DNA of 9,222 nucleotides from Alphaproteobacteria bacterium. Lineage in GTDB: Bacteria; Pseudomonadota; Alphaproteobacteria; Sphingomonadales; Emcibacteraceae. The position numbers were made by a program, and so were the translations under genes. The DNA is taken from NCBI GenBank assembly GCA_030432815.1, contig JAUILB010000094.1:1-9222 (forward strand), given 5' to 3'. The notes beneath the pieces were generated by a model. The model saw nothing but the letters and a program-made list of their open reading frames with translations, had not been told where the DNA came from and made no database searches. This document shows, one piece after another, positions 1 to 7,183 of this stretch (its first letter is position 1; each line of letters begins with the position of its first letter).

Positions 1-1
1 C

Positions 2-574
2 CTGTTGGAATATGATGGAAAATGGACATTTAAAAAATTACACACGGGATTTAGAGGGGAGCAATTCAAGGGGCTTTCCGACTTGGCGATCGCGCCAAAC
101 GGCGATATCTGGTTTACAGACAGCGGCCGAACAAGCCTTTCTGACCCGACGGGAAATGTTTTTTGTTCCCGAAGCAATGGTACACTTGACCATGTTCTTG
201 GAAATGTTCCTTATCCTAACGGCATTGCGTTAAGTCCTGATGGAAAATTTGTCTATGTGGCAGCAACGCGTGCCAATGCGGTCTGGCGGTTTATGGCGGA
301 TTATCCTGATCCGGAGTGGCCAATGGTGGGGACTTATATTCAAATGTCGGGCGGCTTGGGACCGGATGGTTTGGCGGTTCATGAGAATGGTAATATTGCT
401 GTTGCGCATGCACAGGCTGGACGAGCATATGTTTACAATATTTTTGGTGATGTTGTGGCGCAAATTGATCTGCCGGATGGGTTATGGGTCACCAGTCTGA
501 TATTCAAGGAAAACAGGCTTTTTATTATTGAAGCACAAACCGGATCGATTTATTCGGCCGTGATAAAGGGATAA
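2..574 (+). CDS. SMP-30/gluconolactonase-family protein, 3' part (5' end outside window)
   Basis: The reading frame is open from the window edge, so the true start lies upstream. About 190 C-terminal residues of a protein that is usually about 290-300 aa are present. Repeated beta-propeller blade motifs are visible: SDLAIAPNGDIWFTDSG, then PNGIALSPDGKFVYVA, then GPDGLAVHENGNIAVAH. In SMP-30 lactonases the divalent metal is held by an N-terminal Glu, an Asn in a PNG motif and an Asp in a PDG motif. The Asn (codon 218-220) and the Asp (codon 365-367) are both present here; the Glu would be outside the window. Family members hydrolyse sugar lactones or related esters in the cytoplasm or periplasm, and whether this one is exported cannot be seen. 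Its stop lies one base before the next ATG, which makes it part of the operon that follows. The fold assignment is firm and the substrate is unknown. Confidence 0.88.
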   Translation: MLEYDGKWTFKKLHTGFRGEQFKGLSDLAIAPNGDIWFTDSGRTSLSDPTGNVFCSRSNGTLDHVLGNVPYPNGIALSPDGKFVYVAATRANAVWRFMADYPDPEWPMVGTYIQMSGGLGPDGLAVHENGNIAVAHAQAGRAYVYNIFGDVVAQIDLPDGLWVTSLIFKENRLFIIEAQTGSIYSAVIKG

Positions 575-575
575 A

Positions 576-1478
576 ATGAAAAAAGAAGATTTGCACGGTT
601 TCGTACCCGCGGTTGTAACCCCGTTTGATGAAGCGGGAAAGATTATGGAAGATGCATTTCAGTCATTGGTAGGCTGGTTGATCGGACAAGGTGCGACAGC
701 CATCTGTGTATCGGGTGATAATGGTGAAAGCTGGGCGCTTTCTGCTGCTGAAAAAGGAAAGCTTACCCGTCTTGCGGTGGATGAAGCCGCGGGCAGGGTA
801 CCTGTTATTACCGGATGTTCGGCGACAACTTTAAAAAATAGCGTTGATTTCGCGCTTGCTGCTAAAGAAAATGGCGCATCTGCTGTTCTTTCAATGCCGC
901 AGACATATGTTCTAAAAACAACTAGGGATGAACTGCTCGGCCGTTTTGAAAAACTGAATGCAGCGATTGATATGCCAATTGTTGCTTACAATTCACCGCG
1001 TCGCGCCGGTCTTAATCTGTCTATTGATGATATTGCGGCCATTATAGATGTTGCCCCTATCATTGGTATTAAGGAAAGTAACCGAGACTATTTTCATCAT
1101 ACACATCTGATTAATAGGTTCGCGGATAAAATGGCGATTATGGTGGGACCGTGCCATTATATTATGCCGGGTATTGCCCTTGGTGCTCATGGGTTTATAG
1201 CCACGGGCCCCGAATTTCTTGGTGCGGATGCTGCAAATATCGCGTCTCTCGCGAAGGAAAAACCAGGGCTGAAACAGGCGGACATTCATTATAAGCTTAC
1301 GGTTCTATATGAACTTCTGATGGGTAATTCCACGTGGCCTGCTGCCTTTAAAGCAGCACTTAATTTAATTGGTCAGCCGGCCGGAGTGCCGCGTGATCCG
1401 GTTCACCGGGCAAGTGATGATGTTGTGGATACCATTAAGCGTACATTTGATGATTTGGGGATATCTTATCAGCCATGA
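576..1478 (+). CDS. DapA/NAL-superfamily Schiff-base lyase or deaminase
   Basis: At 300 aa this is a normal length for the dihydrodipicolinate synthase/N-acetylneuraminate lyase TIM-barrel family. The N-terminus LHGFVPAVVTPFDEAG is typical. The catalytic Tyr is in YNSPRRAG (Y138), followed by R143 at the place of the carboxylate-binding Arg of E. coli DapA, and the Schiff-base Lys is in GIKES (K166). The usual GTTGES loop reads GDNGES (47-52), so the two Thr that relay protons in true DapA are Asp-Asn. This, plus the setting beside a three-subunit amino-acid dehydrogenase, argues against lysine biosynthesis. One known relative in such a setting is pyrroline-4-hydroxy-2-carboxylate deaminase of hydroxyproline catabolism; a 2-keto-3-deoxy sugar acid aldolase or dehydratase is the main alternative, given the adjacent lactonase. 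The stop overlaps the next start as ATGA. Family is certain; reaction is inferred. Confidence 0.92.
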   Translation: MKKEDLHGFVPAVVTPFDEAGKIMEDAFQSLVGWLIGQGATAICVSGDNGESWALSAAEKGKLTRLAVDEAAGRVPVITGCSATTLKNSVDFALAAKENGASAVLSMPQTYVLKTTRDELLGRFEKLNAAIDMPIVAYNSPRRAGLNLSIDDIAAIIDVAPIIGIKESNRDYFHHTHLINRFADKMAIMVGPCHYIMPGIALGAHGFIATGPEFLGADAANIASLAKEKPGLKQADIHYKLTVLYELLMGNSTWPAAFKAALNLIGQPAGVPRDPVHRASDDVVDTIKRTFDDLGISYQP

Positions 1479-1759
1479 ACAAGGGTGCTGTATCGCAAGT
1501 TCAAAGATCAGAAAAAATATCCTTTCAGTTTGACGGGATAGACATGGATGCATACGAAGGGGAAACAATAGCTGCAGCTCTGTTTCGCGCTGAAGTTTCC
1601 CATCTGCGTGATGCACCCAATAGCAAAAACCCAAGGGGCCTGTTCTGCGTCATGGGCGTTTGTCAGGAATGTGTTGTATCGGTTGACGGGAAAATTGTCG
1701 AAGCATGCCGGACAAACGTAAGTGATGGTCTCATCGTTAATCGGGTGCAATATGTATGA
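1475..1759 (+). CDS. Small [2Fe-2S] ferredoxin-like subunit of an amino-acid dehydrogenase complex
   Basis: This 94-aa protein has the plant-type ferredoxin cysteine pattern: C58, C63, C66 and C78 (C-x4-C-x2-C-x11-C) within LFCVMGVCQECVVSVDG and VEACRT. Stand-alone proteins of this size with this pattern are the small iron-sulfur subunit of heterotrimeric flavoprotein dehydrogenases such as hydroxyproline dehydrogenase (LhpF/HypA type) and HCN synthase (HcnA). They are also homologous to the N-terminus of sarcosine oxidase alpha. It would pass electrons from flavin towards the respiratory chain. No signal peptide is present, so it acts in the cytoplasm. Its ATG overlaps the preceding stop by 4 nt and its own end overlaps the following flavoprotein start by 8 nt, as expected for subunits made in fixed ratio. 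The exact complex substrate is not determined by sequence. Confidence 0.9.
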   Translation: MNKGAVSQVQRSEKISFQFDGIDMDAYEGETIAAALFRAEVSHLRDAPNSKNPRGLFCVMGVCQECVVSVDGKIVEACRTNVSDGLIVNRVQYV

Positions 1760-3161
1760 TGTTGTAGTGATAGGGGCGGGCCCTGCCGGGGCCAATGCGG
1801 CAATTGATGCACATGATCACGGTCTTAGGGTGCTTTTGATTGATGAAGGCAGGGATGCCGGTGGGCAGGTTTGGCGCCCTAAATCAGGTTCAATTCTAAA
1901 GGCATCCGTCACATCAATCGAACGAAAAGGCAATCAGCTACGAGAACATCTGCAAAAAAGTGAAGTTAAACGTAAATTTGAAACCCGTGTCTGGCATATT
2001 GAAAAATCTGATAATGGTGGATGGATCGTTGGTTTGTCTGGGCCGGACGATGAAAAACAGGTTACGTCAAGAACGGTTATAATTGCCACTGGTGCGCAGG
2101 AGCGGATAATTCCGGTAAACGGCTGGACATTGCCTGGTGTTTTGGGGCTTGCTGGTTCGACCGCACTTATGAAGGAAAATCTTCTGCCACCTCATGGTCG
2201 TTCAATAGTCGCGGGCACCGGCCCGCTTGTATTTTATGTTGCCAGCGAAATTCAAAGATTGGGTGGCAATGTAACGGCAATATCAACACTGAATAGCAAA
2301 CTTGACTGGTGTAAGGCATTACCATCAATGATATTAAAACCCCGTTTGTTGTTTCAGGGTTTGTGTTGGGTATTATCATTATATCTGAAGCGTATCCCCA
2401 TTTTCTGGCGCACTGGCATTATAACCATTGAAGGGGAAAATGCGGTTGAAGGTGTGACGATCACAAAGGTTGACAAAGATTGGGCACCAAAAAAGGATCA
2501 CCAACGTTACATTCCCTGTGAAAGTGTATGTTACGGGCAAGGACTCTTGCCGGAAATCAGTGCATCGCGGCTGACAGGGGCCGATCATTACTATGATGAA
2601 AAACTTGGCGGCTGGGTACCAACCATAGATGATTTGGGTAGAACTAGCGAAAAAGGGATATATGCCTGTGGGGATAATGCGGGCATACTTGGTGTTACGG
2701 TTGCACCAATAAGTGGGAAAAGGGCGGCGCAGGCTGTGATCGAAGATTTAAAGGGAGAAAATCCCGGGGCTGGACAAAGCAATCTTAAAATGATGCAAAA
2801 ATTCGGACGCGCCATGACAGTGTTAAATATTCCACGTTCCGGACTGATAAAGTTTATTGATGACGAGACAGAAATATGCCGCTGTGAAGGTATTACAAAG
2901 CGGGATATTGATCATGAAATTGCGCACGGTGCACAGTCACATAATGCGGTAAAATCCGGGACGCGGTGCGGTATGGGACCATGTGGCGGACGATTTTGCA
3001 TGGATACCGTCGCAATGTTAACTGCGCATCACACCAGTAAAACACGCGAAGAAATTGGCCTGCCAACGGCACGCCCCCCTTTAAGGCCTGTGATATTGGA
3101 TACGCTTTCAGGTGATCTTGACTATGATGATTTGCCGATACCGGGAGTTTCCCCCTTATGA
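1752..3161 (+). CDS. FAD/NAD(P)-fold oxidoreductase with C-terminal BFD-like Fe-S domain (HcnB/LhpB/opine oxidase A type)
   Basis: The chosen ATG gives 469 aa starting MYDVVVIGAGPAG, so the FAD dinucleotide motif (GAGPAG, 8-13) sits right at the N-terminus as usual; an in-frame GTG at 1722 would add ten non-homologous-looking residues. GGQVWRP (37-43), ATGAQER (112-118), a second Rossmann motif GTGPLV (155-160) and the late FAD motif ACGDNAG (305-311) follow. The C-terminus has a BFD-like iron-sulfur domain: CRCEG (C376, C378) and GMGPCGGRFC (C411, C416), with an additional Cys at 406. This layout matches the large subunit of D-hydroxyproline dehydrogenase, octopine/nopaline oxidase and HcnB. 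It lies between the [2Fe-2S] subunit and the DAO-family subunit with 8-nt and 4-nt overlaps, so the three very probably form one dehydrogenase. Family is firm; substrate is unknown. Confidence 0.92.
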   Translation: MYDVVVIGAGPAGANAAIDAHDHGLRVLLIDEGRDAGGQVWRPKSGSILKASVTSIERKGNQLREHLQKSEVKRKFETRVWHIEKSDNGGWIVGLSGPDDEKQVTSRTVIIATGAQERIIPVNGWTLPGVLGLAGSTALMKENLLPPHGRSIVAGTGPLVFYVASEIQRLGGNVTAISTLNSKLDWCKALPSMILKPRLLFQGLCWVLSLYLKRIPIFWRTGIITIEGENAVEGVTITKVDKDWAPKKDHQRYIPCESVCYGQGLLPEISASRLTGADHYYDEKLGGWVPTIDDLGRTSEKGIYACGDNAGILGVTVAPISGKRAAQAVIEDLKGENPGAGQSNLKMMQKFGRAMTVLNIPRSGLIKFIDDETEICRCEGITKRDIDHEIAHGAQSHNAVKSGTRCGMGPCGGRFCMDTVAMLTAHHTSKTREEIGLPTARPPLRPVILDTLSGDLDYDDLPIPGVSPL

Positions 3162-4261
3162 ATGTTATTTTTGACATTGCTGTTATCGGGGGTGGCATAA
3201 TGGGATGCGGTGCTGCACTTCGCTTAAGTGAAGGGGGTATGAATACCGTTGTTCTTGAACAAGGTGATATCGGGCAGGGCGCGTCAGGTGTTAATGCCGG
3301 AACATTATCAATGCAGATAAAGCGTGTAAAATTAATGCCTTACGCCATAAAAGGCCATGAAATGTGGGAAAAAATGGGTGATCAGGTTGGGTTTCACCGC
3401 ACAGGGGGCTATACGCTCGCATTTAATGATAAAGAAGCCGACCTTCTGCATGAACGTATGTCCATGAAAAAGGAAGCCGGGGCAAATATTGAATTTGTTT
3501 CACCGGATAAAATCATATCATCGGAACCACACCTTAGCAAAAAAATAGTCGCGGCAAGTTACTGTCCCGATGATGGTTATGCGAATTCGTCACTTACCGG
3601 CCAATATTATAGAAACAGGTTAAGAGAGCTTGATGTAAGCTATATAGAAAAATTCGGTGTTACAGATATTCTGGAACATGAAGAAGGTTGGAAAATCTGC
3701 TCAGGAGCAAGAACAGTTGTGGCAAAACGCATCCTGCTTGCCGCGGGTGGCTGGTGCAAAAAACTTGCGGCTATGATCGGTGCAGACCTTCCAATCCGGG
3801 CACGAATTAATACGGTTACCGTTACCGAAAGAGCACCGCAGTTATTAAGCAGCATACTGGGGCACGCAACGGGCCTTCTTACCATGAAGCAAAAAGAAAA
3901 TGGGACTATATTAATTGGTGGCGGCTGGCAGGGTAAAGGAACACCGGAACAGGGACGGGGACAGATTGATATTAAAAATTTAATACCTAATCTTCAATTG
4001 GCAAAATTTGTTATTCCTGCTCTTGCGAATATTCGTGTGATCCGTAGCTGGACTGGCTTCGAAGCCAATGTGCCGGATTTTTATCCGCTTGCGGGTAAAT
4101 TGGCGAATAGGGATAATGCCTTTATTCTTGGATGCGTCAGGGGAGGTTATACCATTGGACCCTATATTTCAAAACTGATGGGTGATTTTATATTGGGCAG
4201 GGAAACAGAAATGCCGCTTTTCGATCCCTCCAGAGACATTATTGAAGGAAGATTGATATGA
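3158..4261 (+). CDS. DAO-family FAD-dependent oxidoreductase (HcnC/LhpE/opine oxidase B type)
   Basis: This 367-aa protein begins with the FAD motif VIGGGIMGCGAALRLSEGG (GGGIMG 11-16), followed by VVLEQGDIGQGASGVNAGTLS, the segment seen after the first Rossmann fold in glycine oxidase, sarcosine oxidase beta and D-amino-acid dehydrogenases. Near the C-terminus IRSWTGFEANVPDFYPLAG (295-313) and GCVRGGYTIGPYISKLMGD (325-343) match the family's substrate-pocket and FAD-closing region. Enzymes of this family oxidise the C-N bond of primary or secondary amino acids to an imine. With the two preceding genes it completes a three-subunit amino-acid or imino-acid dehydrogenase. Start and stop overlap both neighbours by 4 nt (ATGA). 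No signal peptide or membrane segment is seen, so it is cytoplasmic or peripherally membrane-bound through its partners. The true substrate could be D-hydroxyproline, an opine or another N-substituted amino acid. Confidence 0.92.
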   Translation: MNVIFDIAVIGGGIMGCGAALRLSEGGMNTVVLEQGDIGQGASGVNAGTLSMQIKRVKLMPYAIKGHEMWEKMGDQVGFHRTGGYTLAFNDKEADLLHERMSMKKEAGANIEFVSPDKIISSEPHLSKKIVAASYCPDDGYANSSLTGQYYRNRLRELDVSYIEKFGVTDILEHEEGWKICSGARTVVAKRILLAAGGWCKKLAAMIGADLPIRARINTVTVTERAPQLLSSILGHATGLLTMKQKENGTILIGGGWQGKGTPEQGRGQIDIKNLIPNLQLAKFVIPALANIRVIRSWTGFEANVPDFYPLAGKLANRDNAFILGCVRGGYTIGPYISKLMGDFILGRETEMPLFDPSRDIIEGRLI

Positions 4262-5022
4262 GTGAACTTGAAGGCAAAGTTGCCATTATTACCGGGGGTG
4301 GCAGTGGAATTGGTGAAACGTGTGCTGATGTATTTGCTGCCCACGGTGCACATGTGGTAGTAGCGGGACGAAACCTGGAAACCATATCAGCCGTAGCAAA
4401 CAGAAACAAAGGCACAGCAATTGTTTGTGATGTTTCAAAATTTGAAGACGTTCAAACGCTTTTTACCAAAGCACAATCAATAACTGGCAACATTGATATA
4501 TTAATTAATAACGCTGGAATACCGGGCCCTGTAGCGCCCATTGCCGAGGTTAATATCGATCAATGGAGAACCTGTGCGGAAATAAATCTTTTCGGTGCGA
4601 TGTACTGTATGCGCGAAGCAGCGCGTATTATGTGTGAGCAGGGTTTTGGCTCAATTATAAACATGTCATCTCTGATGGGAATAGAAGGGTATCCGATGCG
4701 GTCGGCCTATAGTGCGACCAAATTTGCTCTGGTCGGGATGACCGAAGCAGTAGCAAGGGAAGTAGGGCCCTATAATGTGCGGGTTAATGCCTTGTTGCCA
4801 GGGGCAGTTTCCGGTGCCAATATGGACCGGATACTTGAACGTAGAGCCCAGGCCGAAGGCAGGCCAGTTGATGAAATTATAAAAGAAAATTATACCGATC
4901 CTGCAGCGTTAAAAAGGTGGGTTGCACCGGAAGAAGTAGCAAAAGCAGCACTGTTTTACGCCTCAGATGCCTCAAGTGCGGTAACCGGGGATAAAATGAA
5001 AGTATGTTGTGGAAGATTTTAA
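4258..5022 (+). CDS. Short-chain dehydrogenase/reductase (SDR, classical type)
   Basis: At 254 aa this is a standard classical SDR. It has the cofactor motif TGGGSGIG (12-19), NNAG (84-87) and the catalytic tetrad N110 (EINLFG), S138, Y151 and K155 (YSATK), and then RVNALLPGAV, which leads into the substrate-binding loop. It would oxidise an alcohol or reduce a ketone with NAD(P)H in the cytoplasm. V34/A36/G37/R38 after the second strand (VVVAGRN) hints at NADP(H), but this is weak evidence. The C-terminus (AVTGDKMKVCCGRF) is intact. The start overlaps the DAO-family gene stop as ATGA, with GAAGGA a few bases upstream as the ribosome binding site. No step of the standard hydroxyproline pathway needs an SDR, so this gene points to a hydroxylated or sugar-like substrate or intermediate. 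The specific reaction is not known. Confidence 0.93.
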   Translation: MSELEGKVAIITGGGSGIGETCADVFAAHGAHVVVAGRNLETISAVANRNKGTAIVCDVSKFEDVQTLFTKAQSITGNIDILINNAGIPGPVAPIAEVNIDQWRTCAEINLFGAMYCMREAARIMCEQGFGSIINMSSLMGIEGYPMRSAYSATKFALVGMTEAVAREVGPYNVRVNALLPGAVSGANMDRILERRAQAEGRPVDEIIKENYTDPAALKRWVAPEEVAKAALFYASDASSAVTGDKMKVCCGRF

Positions 5023-5026
5023 AGGA
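5022..5026 (+). promoter_or_regulatory. Ribosome binding site deciding the sulfatase start
   Basis: AAGGA lies 6 nt before the ATG at 5033 and immediately after the SDR stop. It supports that ATG over the in-frame GTG at 5009, which would sit inside the SDR gene and would push the twin-arginine motif further from the N-terminus. Confidence 0.6.
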
Positions 5027-5032
5027 AACATC

Positions 5033-6727
5033 ATGACCGAAAAAAATAATATGACCAGACGTGAATTTTCAAAAGGGGTGGCCGCGGCAGCAGCGGGTAT
5101 AAGTATTGCATCAGCATCAAACGTATCTGAAGCACAGCAAATGGGATCGTCTTCTGGGCGAAAAAATATTCTCATGATTATGATGGATCAGGAGCGCGCG
5201 TGGGCAACACTTCCCGAAAGTCTGGACCTTCCTATCCGGCGGAAACTGGCATCAGAAGGTATTTCATTTGAACAATATCATATCGCTACGCTTTCATGCG
5301 CACCATCGCGATCGGTTATTTATAGTGGTCAGCATGTACAGGCAACAACCGTCTTTACTAATCCCGGATATGGGGATGGGGATCCGGTGTTTAATGTTGA
5401 AAATACGCCAACAATTGGTCAGATGTTCAAAAAAATAGGCTATAAAACAGCTTATAAGGGAAAATGGCATCTTTCAGTTGGATTTGATGATGATAATTTT
5501 GATGCCTTACAGGATTATGGCTTTGACGAATGGCATAAACATGGTGATTCAGGTGGACTTGTTTATGAAGGGGCCGAAAAGGATAGGGAAACCCTTGAAA
5601 ACGCGAAGGAATATCTGTCCCGCCAACGAAATGGTGATCAACCATGGTTTCTTGCGGTCAATTTTGTAAATCCACATGATATTATGTGGCTGGATGCGAA
5701 CGGGAAACAGGCAGAAACAAGATTAAGACCCGGCCTAATTAGTGATATGAAGCCTGCGCAGGATAAATACCCCTATAATCATGATTTTGGTTTTGAGGTA
5801 CCGAAAAATTTTTACGATGACCTTACAACAAAGCCGGAAGCACAGATGGAATATGTTAAAATGGGGCAGTATTTTTACGGCGAACAGGATGTCCGTGACG
5901 AAGAAGCATGTCGCAATGTGCTTAGTTATTATGGGGCATGCCTGATCGATTCTGATAAAATTATTGGCGATTTGCTCATGGCACTTGATGAAATGGGATT
6001 AAGTGACGATACCATTGTTGTATTTACATCTGACCATGGTGAAATGGGTGGTTCACACGGCCTTCGTCATAAGGGGCCGTTTATGTACCGTGAAAATTTG
6101 AATATTCCGCTTGTGATACGCCATCCAGATGGTGTTCGTGGTGTACAATCAGATGCGCTAATGAGCGCAATTGACCTTGCTCCTACATTACTTGGCCTGG
6201 CAGGGGCAGATTTTAAGGAGATTGATTCCCGGCTTAAAGGAGTTGATTATTCAGGAGCGGTGGTTGCATCGGGTATCAAAGAACGTGATGAACTTCTGGT
6301 GTGTTTCAGCAATACGACACAGGGTAACCCAAGGCTTGAAAAGAAACGCATGCTTGCAAAAGTGGCTGAAGCAAATGGTGGCCCGGTAGTAACCTTTAAA
6401 TGGCCGGATGATTTTATTCAGTTTGATACCCGTACACTGGGGCGTGGTATCATTACCCGAAAGTACAAATATTCGCGGTGGTTTGCACCAGGGGATCATC
6501 ATGTGCCAGCAGGCTGGACAACGCTTCTTGGACGCAATGATCTTGAACTTTATGATCTTGAGGCTGATCCACTTGAAATGAATAATCTGGCGCAAAATCC
6601 GGAAGAACATAAGGATATTATCATATCATTGAATGATCAGTTGAATGCGTTAATTAAGCGGGAAGTAGGTGAAGATCTTGGTGGGCACATGCCCGGTGAT
6701 CCACGAATATGGACATCGGAAATTTAA
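5033..6727 (+). CDS. Tat-exported type I (formylglycine) sulfatase
   Basis: From the ATG at 5033 the product is 564 aa. The N-terminus is a twin-arginine signal: MTRREFSKG (R9-R10, F12, K14), then an Ala-rich hydrophobic stretch with possible cleavage near SEA-QQ (about residue 34), so the enzyme should act in the periplasm. The sulfatase signature CAPSR starts at C89, the residue converted to formylglycine. Other S1 sulfatase features are MMDQ (metal Asp52), GKWHL (143-147), NPHD (H215), FTSDHGE (D334, H335) and HGLRHKG (K347), followed by the conserved ELYDLEADPLEMNNLA near the end. It hydrolyses a sulfate ester; the substrate could be a sulfated sugar, alcohol or peptide, and phosphonate/phosphate monoester hydrolase relatives cannot be excluded. 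It is the last gene of the operon, 10 nt after the SDR. No formylglycine-generating enzyme is encoded here, so activation must come from elsewhere. Confidence 0.93.
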   Translation: MTEKNNMTRREFSKGVAAAAAGISIASASNVSEAQQMGSSSGRKNILMIMMDQERAWATLPESLDLPIRRKLASEGISFEQYHIATLSCAPSRSVIYSGQHVQATTVFTNPGYGDGDPVFNVENTPTIGQMFKKIGYKTAYKGKWHLSVGFDDDNFDALQDYGFDEWHKHGDSGGLVYEGAEKDRETLENAKEYLSRQRNGDQPWFLAVNFVNPHDIMWLDANGKQAETRLRPGLISDMKPAQDKYPYNHDFGFEVPKNFYDDLTTKPEAQMEYVKMGQYFYGEQDVRDEEACRNVLSYYGACLIDSDKIIGDLLMALDEMGLSDDTIVVFTSDHGEMGGSHGLRHKGPFMYRENLNIPLVIRHPDGVRGVQSDALMSAIDLAPTLLGLAGADFKEIDSRLKGVDYSGAVVASGIKERDELLVCFSNTTQGNPRLEKKRMLAKVAEANGGPVVTFKWPDDFIQFDTRTLGRGIITRKYKYSRWFAPGDHHVPAGWTTLLGRNDLELYDLEADPLEMNNLAQNPEEHKDIIISLNDQLNALIKREVGEDLGGHMPGDPRIWTSEI

Positions 6728-7152
6728 TTGATACCCATATATACTTTGATTTCCTGATCCGTGACGATGCAGTCATTATTATTATCAAGAAGTGCAAAAT
6801 CGCTACCCGCATATAGCATAAATTCATCACGGCTTACAGTGCCATCGTTATTGTTATCAAATTTTTGAAAATTATTTTCGGCATTATTGCCACCGGCCCA
6901 GGGTGCAGGGCTGAATTCTGCAAAAGACAGACTGCCGTCATTATTGCGGTCAGCATAAGCAAACCGGTATAATTTTCGTCTTTCAACGTCATCACAGGTA
7001 ATGGTGCCGTCAGAATTTGTGTCCCAAAGATTTAACAAATATTGTTTGGAATCTGTAAAATACTGGTCATCAGTTGTGTTGCCCCCACTTGCACAGGAAG
7101 TAATAATGAAACACAATGCTATGGTTACTGATTTTCTGTCATTCATAATCAT
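6724..7152 (-). CDS. EF-hand calcium-binding lipoprotein
   Basis: This 142-aa protein starts with a short basic region and a hydrophobic stretch ending in a lipobox-like ITSC (I17-C20), so it is probably a lipid-anchored envelope protein. Four EF-hand loops follow: DTNSDGTITCDD (44-55), DRNNDGSLSFAE (68-79), DNNNDGTVSRDE (99-110) and DNNNDCIVTDQE (123-134). Loops 2 and 3 are canonical. Loop 1 ends in Asp instead of Glu at position 12, and loop 4 has Cys instead of the invariant-type Gly at position 6, so those two may bind calcium less well. The gene is convergent with the sulfatase and shares the TTAA at the two stop codons. A second in-frame ATG two codons in (7146) is an equally possible start, and neither has a good Shine-Dalgarno. 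Its role is unknown; calcium sensing or buffering at the envelope is the only supported idea. Confidence 0.85.
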   Translation of the reverse strand: MIMNDRKSVTIALCFIITSCASGGNTTDDQYFTDSKQYLLNLWDTNSDGTITCDDVERRKLYRFAYADRNNDGSLSFAEFSPAPWAGGNNAENNFQKFDNNNDGTVSRDEFMLYAGSDFALLDNNNDCIVTDQEIKVYMGIN

Positions 7153-7183
7153 AACATAATATATATTTTGATAAGTAAAAGTA

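Noticed and set aside
576..1478. Annotation as lysine-biosynthetic dapA
   Set aside because: The Thr-Thr relay is replaced by Asp-Asn, and the gene sits in a catabolic operon with an amino-acid dehydrogenase and a sulfatase.
1722..1752. GTG/ATG at 1722/1725 as start of the large flavoprotein subunit
   Set aside because: The FAD-binding motif normally begins within a few residues of the N-terminus, as it does from the ATG at 1752.
2893..3198. 101-aa open frame on the minus strand across the flavoprotein gene junction
   Set aside because: It lies opposite conserved BFD-domain coding sequence, with no motifs and no ribosome binding site.
1475..4261. Hydrogen cyanide synthase hcnABC
   Set aside because: The three-subunit make-up is the same, but it is shared with hydroxyproline dehydrogenase and opine oxidases; the surrounding catabolic genes fit those better, and sequence alone does not show cyanogenesis.
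5009..5033. GTG at 5009 as start of the sulfatase
   Set aside because: It would overlap the SDR gene and extend ahead of the Tat motif; the ATG at 5033 has AAGGA at proper distance.
6251..6610. 119-aa open frame on the minus strand inside the sulfatase gene
   Set aside because: It lies fully opposite a well-supported coding region, and its translation looks like a shadow (Ile/Cys/His-rich, no family).
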